Source: Anaerococcus degeneri
Lineage (GTDB): Bacteria > Bacillota > Clostridia > Tissierellales > Peptoniphilaceae
NCBI RefSeq assembly: GCF_017874475.1
Contig: NZ_JAGGLO010000001.1
Coordinates: forward strand, 1-64,000
Direction of reading: 5' to 3'
Length of the DNA stretch: 64,000 nt
Both the position numbers and the translations under genes were made by a program. Positions 8,095 through 15,575 of the stretch are shown one piece after another. How positions within the stretch are numbered: the first letter of the stretch is position 1; every line of letters begins with the position of its first letter. A model generated the notes under the pieces. That model had not been told where the DNA came from. It ran no database searches and saw only the letters and a list, made by a program, of their open reading frames with translations.

Positions 8095-8112
8095 TTGTGA
8101 TTTGAGTCATAG
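8095..8112. promoter_or_regulatory. Possible Rex-like operator before ldh
   Basis: TTGTGA-N6-TCATAG matches the Rex half-site pattern TTGTGA-N6-TCACAA at 10 of 12 fixed positions and lies about 75 nt before the LDH start. Rex represses fermentative genes by NADH/NAD ratio. No rex gene is in the window and the right half is imperfect. Confidence 0.3.
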
Positions 8113-8187
8113 AAATATTTCCAATCTTTGTTAAAATAGACATAAGAATAGGAAAATGGTTTAGAATTTTAATAAAAAGGAGATATT

Positions 8188-9138
8188 ATGATTAAAGATA
8201 GCAAAATTATTTTAGTTGGCGATGGGGCAGTAGGTTCATCTTTTGCCTACGCTTCAACAATTTTAGGCATTGGCAGACAGCTTGGAATTATTGATTTGAA
8301 CGAAGATAAGGCAGAAGGCGACGCTATGGACCTCTCAGATGCCCTTTCTTTTACCAAACCAAAGGAAATATTTAAGGCAGATTATTCTGATTGCAAGGAT
8401 GCGGAAGTTGTTGTAATCACTGCAGGTGCCCCACAAAAACCAGGTGAAACCAGGCTTGATTTGGTGGATAAAAACCTTAAAATTTTTAAAGATATGATAG
8501 GAAAGATTAAGGATTCTGGCTTTGAGGGAATCTATGTAGTTGCTTCAAACCCTGTAGACATCCTAACTTACGCTACATGGAAATATTCGGGTGCACCAGC
8601 AGAAAAGGTAATTGGATCTGGTACAAGCCTTGATACATCAAGATTTAAAAAAGAAATAGCCTCTCTAATTGGCATTGATCCAAGGAGTGTTGATGCTTAT
8701 ATCTTAGGCGAACACGGAGATACAGAATTCCCTGTTTGGTCACATACAAATGTGGGCGGACTTCCAATATATGAATGGGTTACCAACCACTCAGATGTTG
8801 ATGAAATGGCTCTTTTAAATACTTTTGAAAAGGTAAAAAACGCTGCCTATGAGATTATAAACAAAAAGGGTGCTACCTTTTACGGCATAGGCATGGCCCT
8901 TGCAAGGCTTGTGGAAGCTATAATAAACGATGAAAACTCAGTATATTCAACCTCATCCTACCTTGATGGGGAATATGGACAAAAAGACATCTTCATCGGC
9001 GTTCCGTCAGTAATCGGCAAGGCCGGAGTTAAGTGGGTAATAGACGTGCCACTTACAGATACAGAAAAAGAAAGAATGAAACAATCAGCCGACACCCTTA
9101 GAACAGTAATGGAAAAGGCCGGTCTATACGATAAATAA
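8188..9138 (+). CDS. ldh: L-lactate dehydrogenase
   Basis: A 316-residue NAD-dependent dehydrogenase reducing pyruvate to L-lactate. The Rossmann motif is ILVGDGAVGSSFA. The substrate-specificity loop GAPQKPGETR carries Gln83 (lactate, where malate dehydrogenase has Arg) and Arg89. Further marks are SNPVDILT, Arg152 and the catalytic His176 in GEHGD. It has a clean AAGGAG ribosome site and is transcribed alone. In this fermentative setting it recycles NADH from glycolysis. A Rex-like half-palindrome lies upstream. Confidence 0.95.
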   Translation: MIKDSKIILVGDGAVGSSFAYASTILGIGRQLGIIDLNEDKAEGDAMDLSDALSFTKPKEIFKADYSDCKDAEVVVITAGAPQKPGETRLDLVDKNLKIFKDMIGKIKDSGFEGIYVVASNPVDILTYATWKYSGAPAEKVIGSGTSLDTSRFKKEIASLIGIDPRSVDAYILGEHGDTEFPVWSHTNVGGLPIYEWVTNHSDVDEMALLNTFEKVKNAAYEIINKKGATFYGIGMALARLVEAIINDENSVYSTSSYLDGEYGQKDIFIGVPSVIGKAGVKWVIDVPLTDTEKERMKQSADTLRTVMEKAGLYDK

Positions 9139-9148
9139 AAAATATAAA

Positions 9149-9203
9149 AAAAAGACCTAGCAGATGGTGAAAAAATTATTCACACAAGGCTAGGTCTTTT
9201 TTT
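9149..9203 (+). terminator. Terminator after ldh
   Basis: AAAAAGACCTAG (9149-9160) pairs with CTAGGTCTTTTT (9190-9201). The 29-nt loop contains a second small hairpin (GTGA/TCAC). The T-run continues to 9203. Confidence 0.85.
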
Positions 9204-9270
9204 GCATAGTAAATTATATTAGGTAAGGAATAGACATTTTCCTTAATGGGGACAAAGAACCTGGCTAAAA

Positions 9271-9816
9271 TTAGCCGAGGCAAAGCCTAGATAGGTCCCC
9301 GTGGCTTTTAAAAATACGTTTGTAAGATTTTCTAATCTTATTGTAGGTTTCAAATAATTTGATTTTCTCTTCTTTTTTGGCATAGACTTTCCAGTAGCCA
9401 TTGGCGAGAAATTTATCCCCTTTATTTTCGATAAAACCAACTACGTCTTCATAGGGGTAGCCAAGAAAAATACCGATTTCGTGAGGGAAAGATTCTTTTT
9501 TGAACCTATATTTCAAATGCCTGATGCATTGGTCAAGGTCATTTGTTTTGTAGCCTAGGCCTGTTAAGAGGGTTTTGACCTTGGTTTGATTTAACACATA
9601 GGTTAATTTATCAGGCCTGTAGGCATAAATTTGAGCGGAAGTTTCGCCTTCTCTAAGTATTTCTACATACATATTTTTCTTGTTAAGTACTTCATTCCAC
9701 TCATCGACCATTTTTTTAATGTCGATATTTTGGTTATTTTTAAAGGTAAATAGATTTGCGAGTTTTCTGTTTGCTAAAGTTTGTGATGCGTAATTAACGA
9801 GCAAGAATTCGTTCAT
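9271..9816 (-). CDS. DUF3793 family protein
   Basis: A 181-residue soluble protein of unknown function. The conserved DUF3793 core is visible: HEIGIFLGYPYEDVVGFIENKG followed by GYWKVYAKKEEKIKLFETYNKIR. In other Firmicutes such genes often adjoin flavodoxin or iron-transport genes. Here it starts 1 nt after the flavodoxin stop codon and must share its mRNA and the two Fur-like boxes, so an iron-starvation role is the best guess. It has no signal peptide or membrane segment. Confidence 0.75.
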   Translation of the reverse strand: MNEFLLVNYASQTLANRKLANLFTFKNNQNIDIKKMVDEWNEVLNKKNMYVEILREGETSAQIYAYRPDKLTYVLNQTKVKTLLTGLGYKTNDLDQCIRHLKYRFKKESFPHEIGIFLGYPYEDVVGFIENKGDKFLANGYWKVYAKKEEKIKLFETYNKIRKSYKRIFKSHGDLSRLCLG

Positions 9817-9817
9817 T

Positions 9818-10252
9818 TTATTTTAGAGTGTTAGCTAAATCCTTTGCTGCTCTTCTGCATTCTTCTAAAGCTGCGTCATCTGGGTAATCATAGGCAATTA
9901 GACCGTCACAAGCAAGATTAATTCCATCTGCTACGCATCTTTCTTGCCAAGTTTGCATCCATTCGCCTTCAGCCCATTCATAAGAACCAAAAATAAGAAC
10001 TGGCTTATCAGAAAGAGATTTTTCTACGCTTTCAAACATAGGTTCGAATTCGCTATCTTCTAGTTCTTCTGATCCCATAGCTGGACAACCAAAAGCAAAA
10101 CCATCATAGTTTGCTACATCGCTTTCGCTAAAGTCTGAACAATTTAATACGTTTACTTCTAAATCAGAATTTTTAAGTTCATCTGCTATTTCATTTGCCA
10201 TAGCTAGGGTGTTACCAGTTCCTGACCAATAAACTACTGCTACTTTTTTCAT
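9818..10252 (-). CDS. Flavodoxin
   Basis: A 144-residue FMN electron carrier of the short-chain flavodoxin type. The phosphate-binding loop is YWSGTGNT (about 9-16), the loop around FGCPAMGSEELED covers the isoalloxazine, and FGSYEWAEGEWM forms the second flavin loop with an aromatic cover. Flavodoxin replaces ferredoxin when iron is short. This agrees with the tandem Fur-like operators just after the promoter. It is the first gene of a two-gene operon with the DUF3793 gene. Confidence 0.9.
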   Translation of the reverse strand: MKKVAVVYWSGTGNTLAMANEIADELKNSDLEVNVLNCSDFSESDVANYDGFAFGCPAMGSEELEDSEFEPMFESVEKSLSDKPVLIFGSYEWAEGEWMQTWQERCVADGINLACDGLIAYDYPDDAALEECRRAAKDLANTLK

Positions 10253-10286
10253 AATATCTCCTTAATTTGATTTCGTAATTTATGAT

Positions 10287-10333
10287 ATTAATAATCCTTA
10301 TCAATATATATGAGATTGATAATCCTTATCAAC
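10287..10333 (-). promoter_or_regulatory. Two tandem Fur-like operators
   Basis: Read on the minus strand, the boxes contain TGATAAGGATTATCA (within 10315-10333) and TGATAAGGATTATTA (within 10287-10305). They differ from the Fur 7-1-7 core TGATAATNATTATCA at one and two fixed positions. Their centres are 28 bp apart and both lie just downstream of the predicted start of transcription, where a bound Fur dimer would block RNA polymerase. Confidence 0.65.
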
Positions 10334-10343
10334 GTCTATCCTA

Positions 10344-10372
10344 ATAATAAACTATTGCTTGATAATTGTCAA
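10344..10372 (-). promoter_or_regulatory. Flavodoxin operon promoter
   Basis: A perfect TTGACA (10372-10367), 17-bp spacer and TATTAT (10349-10344) on the minus strand. This is the strongest promoter match on this side of the gap and places the transcript start near 10337, immediately before the Fur-like boxes. Confidence 0.75.
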
Positions 10373-10833
10373 GCGTTTTTTTATTTTTTTATTAAAAAAT
10401 AAAGAAGGTCTAGATTTCAATATTCATCTTATAGCCTATGCAAAAAAATAGATAAAAAATTCTAGGTGAAAAGATAAGAATACTAAATTTTGGCAAAATA
10501 TAAAATCTTAATGAAAAATTATATATAAAATATATTGTTTCTAAATTTGAATTCTTTTTATAAGGGTGTATTATAAAGTGAGGACATAAAAAAATAAAGA
10601 TTAACTATCATAAAGCTAAGATTTAGATATTCGAATATAATGAGTATAAATATTTATATTATCAATTCAATAATAAAGTAAAAATAATATATTATGAATT
10701 ATACTTTGTTTTGCTTGCGTATTGATTATAAAAATATAAGGTGAAAAAGCTTTTAGAAAATAAAATCCATTTTATTGAAATTATTAAAATTTTTAGCTTA
10801 GTTTTTTGGTCCTATTTAGAAAGGAAGTTAGTA
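10373..10833. other. AT-rich gap without a recognisable gene
   Basis: About 460 bases of strongly AT-rich DNA between the flavodoxin promoter and the MMPL gene. I see no ORF with a ribosome site, no terminator with a good T-run and no known riboswitch core. It should hold the MMPL promoter, but many TATAAT-like boxes occur by composition and none has a convincing -35 partner. Confidence 0.5.
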
Positions 10834-12906
10834 ATGAAAAAAATATCAAAATTTATTTCATACCATCCTAGGTTGGTTCTTCTGGTAATGACTATTTTAC
10901 TAATACCATCTTGGATTGGTTATAATTCCACAGGGGTAAACTATGATATCCTATCATATTTGCCAGAAAATCTTGAGTCTACTCAAGGCCAGGAGATCCT
11001 CGATAAGGACTTTAAGAATGCTGCTACGGGCATGCTTATATTAAAGGGCACTGATCACGATGCAGACAAGTTAAAAAAAGAAATATTAGAAATAGATGGG
11101 ATAGAAGATGTAATTTCAAAGTCTTCAATCGTTGGCGATACAGTTCCTAGTGAATTTTTACCCGACGAGATTAGGGATGCTTTTTATGCTGAAGATTCAA
11201 CTCTTTTGATGGTTAAATTTTCTGAGTCATCTTCGTCTTTTAAGACAATGGAGGCAATTGATCAGATAAGGGATCTTGAGTCTAAGGAAAAATACCTAAG
11301 TGGAATCTCTTCTTTGGTTAAGGATACCAAGGACCTAATCGATAGGGAAACTCCAATTTATGTGGCTCTTGCAGTTGCTTTGGCCCTTGTAGTTCTATCT
11401 TTGGCCAATGAATCAACTATTATCCCATTTCTCTTTATGTTAAATATTGGCTATGCAATTTTGTATAACTTTGGAACAAACTTTTTCTTGGGAGAAATTT
11501 CTTATATAACCAAGGCAATTGCAGCTGTTTTGCAGTTAGCTGTTACAACAGACTATTCGATTTTCCTCTACCATAGGTATGTAGAAAAGAAAAAGAAAAA
11601 TGAAAGTAATAATGAGGCCATGGCTAAGGCAATTGATTCGACTTTAGCATCAATCTTTGCCTCATCTCTTACAACTTTCGCAGGATTTTTAGTACTTTTA
11701 TTAATGCAGTTAGGTTTAGGTAAGGATATAGGGCTTGTAATGAGCAAGGGAGTGCTCTTAGGGCTTATTTCAACAGTTGTAGTCTTGCCACCAATGATTT
11801 TATTGGCAGAAAAACTTGTAAATAGGTTTAACCACAAGGTTTTACTTCCTGATTTTTCAAGGACAGCAAGCTTTACAATCAAACATAGGAAAAAACTTTT
11901 TGTAGTATTTTTACTTTTGTTTATACCAGCTGTCTACGGGGCAAGAAATACTAATCTCTATTACAACTTGGATAGGTCGCTCCCACAAGATCTAGACTCA
12001 ATTGTTGCCCTAAACAAGATGAAAAAAGACTACAATATGGCTTCAAGCCATTTTATAGTAGTCAAGGATGACCTTTCAAAAACAAGTGTAAATTCAATGA
12101 TAGAAGAAATTGAAGGTGTGGACGGGGTAAATAACGTTCTAAGTGTGAATTCTATGACAGGCTTAACCATCCCAAGCGAAGTCCTACCTGAAAAATTAAA
12201 GCAAAACTTCGTTCAAAATGGCTATCAGATGATTATGGTTAATTCAGAATACCAAACAGCTTCAAGCGAGGTCAATAAGCAGGTTTCTGAAATTGATAAG
12301 ATTGTAAAAGATCACGATCCTGATGGCAAACTTACAGGTGAGGCAGTTTTGACAAAAGATTTGACAATCCTATCTGACAGGGATTTCAAGATGGTAAATA
12401 TCGCTTCAATTATAGTGGTATTTTTAATCATCGCTTTAGTTTTCAAGTCATTTGCAATTCCGATTGTTCTAATAGCAGCCATCGAACTTGCAATTTTCAT
12501 AAATATGGGAATCCCATTCTATTTTGGACACACAATACCTTTTATCACTTCGATAATTATCGGTGTAGTCCAATTAGGTTCAACCATTGATTATTCAATA
12601 CTGATGATGGATAGGTTTATCTTTGAATATAAAAAGCACAAAGACCTTGATAAGGCGCTTGACCTATCGGTTAGGGAAACATCAAAATCAATAGTTACAT
12701 CTGCCCTTTCATTTTTCGCAGCAACTATTGGTGTAGGTATTTACTCAAAGATGGAAATTGTATCAACTATTTGTATTTTCTTGGCTAGGGGTGCGATAAT
12801 TTCAATGCTTGTAATTATCATCTTCTTACCAGCCATAATAGGGGTCTCAATACCATTTATTGAAAAAACTACAAAAGGATTTAAGGAAGGAAAAGAAAAT
12901 GAATAA
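10834..12906 (+). CDS. MMPL/RND-family membrane transporter
   Basis: A 690-residue protein with two repeats of one N-terminal membrane helix, an extracellular domain and a five-helix bundle (about 12 helices). The MMPL signature is in each half: LAVTTDYSIFLYHRYVEKK and LGSTIDYSILMMDRF. Such proteins export lipids or hydrophobic compounds using the proton gradient. The ATG at 10834 is preferred over an upstream in-frame GTG (10741) because AAAGGAAG precedes it and the protein then starts with the usual short N-terminus before helix 1. The secreted LxxG-repeat gene overlaps its end by 8 nt, implying joint function. Confidence 0.85.
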   Translation: MKKISKFISYHPRLVLLVMTILLIPSWIGYNSTGVNYDILSYLPENLESTQGQEILDKDFKNAATGMLILKGTDHDADKLKKEILEIDGIEDVISKSSIVGDTVPSEFLPDEIRDAFYAEDSTLLMVKFSESSSSFKTMEAIDQIRDLESKEKYLSGISSLVKDTKDLIDRETPIYVALAVALALVVLSLANESTIIPFLFMLNIGYAILYNFGTNFFLGEISYITKAIAAVLQLAVTTDYSIFLYHRYVEKKKKNESNNEAMAKAIDSTLASIFASSLTTFAGFLVLLLMQLGLGKDIGLVMSKGVLLGLISTVVVLPPMILLAEKLVNRFNHKVLLPDFSRTASFTIKHRKKLFVVFLLLFIPAVYGARNTNLYYNLDRSLPQDLDSIVALNKMKKDYNMASSHFIVVKDDLSKTSVNSMIEEIEGVDGVNNVLSVNSMTGLTIPSEVLPEKLKQNFVQNGYQMIMVNSEYQTASSEVNKQVSEIDKIVKDHDPDGKLTGEAVLTKDLTILSDRDFKMVNIASIIVVFLIIALVFKSFAIPIVLIAAIELAIFINMGIPFYFGHTIPFITSIIIGVVQLGSTIDYSILMMDRFIFEYKKHKDLDKALDLSVRETSKSIVTSALSFFAATIGVGIYSKMEIVSTICIFLARGAIISMLVIIIFLPAIIGVSIPFIEKTTKGFKEGKENE

Positions 12907-15196
12907 AAAATTTGTAAAAGCACTCGCAGTTTTAAGTGTAAGTTCTATACTTGGAGGAAACATCGCTTTTGCTAGTGAGGCTAAAACTTATAAAAATGAA
13001 ACTGTTTATGTTACAAAAGAAGCGGGCAAGGTCACAGATCAGACTGTCTCAGTTTGGATAAATAAGGACGGAAAGGCAGGTATTAAGGACAAGTCAGACC
13101 TTAAAGACATTAAAAACCTTGAAACTGATGAAAAAATTGAGCTCAAGGACGGTTTTATTGATATAAATTCTAAAGATAAAGACTTTTATTACCAGGGTAA
13201 GACTGACAAGGACTTGCCTGTGGATGTAGAAATAAGATACGAATTAGATGGCAAGGCCATAGATTTTAAAGACCTTGAAGGAAAATCTGGCAAGCTTAAA
13301 ATCACAATTACAGCCCACAATAAGGTTAAGGAAAATCTAAAATCAGGAAAATCAATTTACGCTCCATACCTTGTATTGACCGAGATGACTTTTGCAGATG
13401 ACGAGGTAAAAAATATCGAGGCTGATTCTGCAAAAATTATAAAAGATGGCAAAAACCAAATAGTAGCTGGAGTCCTTGCTCCAGGTCTAAGGGAAAATTT
13501 TGCAGGACTTTTGGATGATGAAAAGCTTGATAAGTTTAAGGACCAGATTGAAATTGAAATGGAAGTTGAAAATTTCAAACCTAGCGAAGCCTATGTTGTA
13601 ATAACAAATGAAATTTTCCAAGATGTCAAAAACTTAAGATCCTTTGATGATTTGGAAGGTGGACTTGATGAATTAACAGCAAATGCAGCTAAGCTTGTTG
13701 ATGGTTCAGACAAGCTCAAAGAAGGAAGTAAAAGCCTTAATAATGGAATTTCAAACCTTGCTGATGGATCTGGAAAATTATCCGCAGGATCTGAGAAGTT
13801 AATTGCAGGTTTTGACCAAATGAGCGGAGCCTTTGCAAGCTTGCCAGAAAAAATAGGACCAATGGAAAATGCGATTTCTGACCTCGATGAGGGAGGGGCT
13901 AATTTAAATCACGGTCTTAACCAATATACAGGTGGTCTTTCTGAGATAAATTCAAAAATGGGCGATTTGATGGACGGTGCAGACCGTCTAAACCAAGGAG
14001 CAAGTGAGTTAAATGCAGGAATTGAAAGGCTCAGCCAAGGAAGTAAGGAACTTAGTGAAAAATTATCCCAAGATGCCGAAGGTAATGATCTAAGAGAATT
14101 TGCGACTTCTTTAAAGGCCTTAAGAACAGGTATTGATGACTTTAGCGGGAATATAAGTCCTATGGCAGAATCTTTAGAAAGACTAAGCCTGGGCTTAAAA
14201 TCAGCTAGTGACTCTTCAGAAAAAATATCAAAATCCCTAAGAGACCTAAGCGCTGCAGGAGAAAATGTACCAAATACCGAATCGGTAATATCAAGTATTA
14301 ACCAGAATGCGGCTAGTCTTGAAAATCAAATAGCAAGTCTTGAGGCTAAAAATACTGATGGGTCTTTGACAAGTGAAATTGAAAGCCTAAGGGCAATCAA
14401 AAATGAACTTTATGGCCAAAGTCAAAAACTCGGTGTCAGTGCAAGGGCAAATGCAGAAATTTACTCTGGTTTAAAAAACTTAAGCGGGGCATCAAATGAG
14501 CTTACAAGTGGCCTTAACAAATTAAGCATGGGTCTTGGAGAGATGAGTGAAAAGCTTGGTGAATCTAAAGATGGCCTAAAAGAAGCATCAGTCAAACTAG
14601 GAGCAGGCATAGAAAAAATTGAAAGTGGCTTATCTGATTCCGACCTAATGAAATTAGGTGAGGCCCTAAGCCAACTTGATGAGGGCTTAGATAAGCTAAA
14701 GGAAGGCTCTGAAAACCTATTAGCTGGTACACAAGCTAATAAAGAAGGTGTGGAAAAACTCGGTGCTGGTCTAAATTTATTAGATTCAAAATCTGCTGAC
14801 CTAAAAGAAGGTTCAGAAAAATTATCACTTGGTCTTAACGAATTTAAGGAAAGATCCAAGGCTTTAAGTGAGCTTGGATCAATAAATGATAAGGCTTTAA
14901 ATCCGATGGCTAAGGGTCTTTCTGATTTAAATAAGGGGATACTTGACCTAAGAGCTGGTGCCCTTAAGTTAAAGGAAGGGTCAGATACCTATAATAAAAA
15001 GTATGAAGAATTTGACTCAGGACTAAGAAAATACAAGGCAGAAGGCATTGATAAAATAGCCAACAAAACTGGAGATATCAAAGAAGTAGGAGAAATCCTA
15101 GACCAAATGTCAAATCTTGCTAAGAAAAACAATTCAATATCAGGCTCTACTGATGATATTGAAACAAGATCAAGAATAATAGAGAAAATTAGATAA
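12899..15196 (+). CDS. Secreted LxxG heptad-repeat protein (YhgE/Pip-related)
   Basis: A 765-residue exported protein. A signal peptide (about 1-27, cut near AFA-SEA) is followed by a beta-rich domain (to about 245) and then a long array of repeats of the form xxxLxxG (LVDGSDKLKEGSKSLNNGISNLADGSGKL type) broken by coiled-coil stretches. The repeats occur in YhgE/Pip-like proteins, but those have flanking membrane domains; here no C-terminal membrane segment is seen, so the protein is probably released or held by its partner. The ATG at 12899, inside the MMPL gene, has an AAGGAAGG site and a fitting signal peptide. Confidence 0.8.
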   Translation: MNKKFVKALAVLSVSSILGGNIAFASEAKTYKNETVYVTKEAGKVTDQTVSVWINKDGKAGIKDKSDLKDIKNLETDEKIELKDGFIDINSKDKDFYYQGKTDKDLPVDVEIRYELDGKAIDFKDLEGKSGKLKITITAHNKVKENLKSGKSIYAPYLVLTEMTFADDEVKNIEADSAKIIKDGKNQIVAGVLAPGLRENFAGLLDDEKLDKFKDQIEIEMEVENFKPSEAYVVITNEIFQDVKNLRSFDDLEGGLDELTANAAKLVDGSDKLKEGSKSLNNGISNLADGSGKLSAGSEKLIAGFDQMSGAFASLPEKIGPMENAISDLDEGGANLNHGLNQYTGGLSEINSKMGDLMDGADRLNQGASELNAGIERLSQGSKELSEKLSQDAEGNDLREFATSLKALRTGIDDFSGNISPMAESLERLSLGLKSASDSSEKISKSLRDLSAAGENVPNTESVISSINQNAASLENQIASLEAKNTDGSLTSEIESLRAIKNELYGQSQKLGVSARANAEIYSGLKNLSGASNELTSGLNKLSMGLGEMSEKLGESKDGLKEASVKLGAGIEKIESGLSDSDLMKLGEALSQLDEGLDKLKEGSENLLAGTQANKEGVEKLGAGLNLLDSKSADLKEGSEKLSLGLNEFKERSKALSELGSINDKALNPMAKGLSDLNKGILDLRAGALKLKEGSDTYNKKYEEFDSGLRKYKAEGIDKIANKTGDIKEVGEILDQMSNLAKKNNSISGSTDDIETRSRIIEKIR

Positions 15197-15206
15197 AGGA
15201 TTGATA

Positions 15207-15234
15207 TTGAAAAATCCAGTAAAACCCATATAAT
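15207..15234 (+). promoter_or_regulatory. Promoter of the antitoxin RNA
   Basis: TTGAAA at 15207-15212 and TATAAT at 15229-15234 with a 16-bp spacer, pointing rightward. It starts just after the LxxG-repeat gene and predicts an RNA beginning near 15241. Confidence 0.6.
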
Positions 15235-15269
15235 AATACCAAGAGAAGCCACCTCTTACAAAGCTGAGT

Positions 15270-15292
15270 ATGCGAGTCAATTAATACTCACC
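15270..15292 (+). repeat. Direct repeat copy 1 (antitoxin side)
   Basis: ATGCGAGTCA followed by TACTCACC after 5 nt. It matches copy 2 at 15431-15452 in order and orientation. Because the two RNAs are read from opposite strands, the same repeat becomes complementary between them. Confidence 0.8.
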
Positions 15293-15444
15293 AAAAAAGA
15301 CACCAGGTCTCCACGAGCCGACGGGCTTGTAACTGGTGTCTTTTTGTTTACTTTTGAAAGGTCTAGATACTTTTTTACAAAAAGCAAGATTAACCCTACA
15401 AACAAGGGGAAATAGAAGTTTTCCCAAATAATGCGAGTCATCAT
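15277..15444 (-). CDS. Small hydrophobic toxin, Fst-like (type I toxin-antitoxin)
   Basis: A 55-codon frame from ATGATG at 15444, with GGAGGTG 6 nt upstream. The N-terminal half is one membrane helix, FYFPLFVGLILLFVKKYLDL, close to the Fst core P(L/I)FVGLxL followed by charged residues. Fst proteins insert in the membrane and kill or arrest the cell when translated. The frame is longer than Fst (33 residues). Its last third runs through the bidirectional terminator, and the TGA (15279-15277) lies beyond the predicted RNA end, so the mRNA may lack a stop codon. The start codon lies in repeat copy 2, where the antitoxin RNA can pair. Confidence 0.7.
   Translation of the reverse strand: MMTRIIWENFYFPLFVGLILLFVKKYLDLSKVNKKTPVTSPSARGDLVSFLVSIN
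15294..15345. terminator. Bidirectional terminator of the toxin-antitoxin pair
   Basis: AAAAAGACACCAG (15294-15306) pairs with CTGGTGTCTTTTT (15333-15345), 13 bp. The enclosed loop has its own 7-bp hairpin (ACGAGCC/GGCTTGT, loop GACG). T-runs leave both ends, so both converging RNAs should stop here. It can also end transcription of the MMPL/LxxG operon. Confidence 0.85.
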
Positions 15445-15452
15445 TACTCACC
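15431..15452 (+). repeat. Direct repeat copy 2 (toxin start region)
   Basis: ATGCGAGTCA followed by TACTCACC after 4 nt, the second copy of the repeat at 15270-15292. On the minus strand it covers the toxin start codons and abuts the GGAGG site. Confidence 0.8.
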
Positions 15453-15489
15453 TCCCTCCACCTAATAAAATATGGTGTTAGGCATTTTT

Positions 15490-15495
15490 ATTATA
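15490..15495 (-). promoter_or_regulatory. -10 box of the toxin promoter
   Basis: A perfect TATAAT on the minus strand, about 46 nt before the toxin ATG. No good -35 hexamer lies at 16-18 bp, so the full promoter is uncertain. Confidence 0.4.
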
Positions 15496-15540
15496 TCATA
15501 TAAATAAGGCCAAAAGGGATTTAATTAAAAATTTCCAATC

Positions 15541-15570
15541 AAAAACTGCCAGGATTTTTTCCTGACAGTT
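15541..15570 (-). terminator. Terminator after xpt
   Basis: On the minus strand AACTGTCAGGA pairs with TCCTGGCAGTT (one mismatch) and runs into TTTTT. A T-run on the other side as well suggests it may work both ways. Confidence 0.75.
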
Positions 15571-15575
15571 ATTTT

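Larger units (their letters stand above)
15241..15345 (+). ncRNA. Predicted antitoxin RNA of an Fst/par-type toxin-antitoxin locus
   Basis: A roughly 105-nt RNA is predicted: a 5' hairpin (AAGAG/CTCTT, 15241-15257), a repeat copy (15270-15292) complementary to the ribosome-site and start-codon region of the toxin mRNA, then a bidirectional terminator. This order, with convergent transcripts sharing repeats and a terminator, is the layout of the par/Fst system of Enterococcus pAD1. The RNA would block toxin translation by pairing at the start site. No reading frame with a ribosome site is seen in it. Confidence 0.65.

Noticed and set aside
10741-10833. Upstream GTG start extending the MMPL protein by 31 residues
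   Set aside because: No ribosome site before it, and the extension is AT-rich low-complexity coding; the ATG at 10834 has AAAGGAAG.
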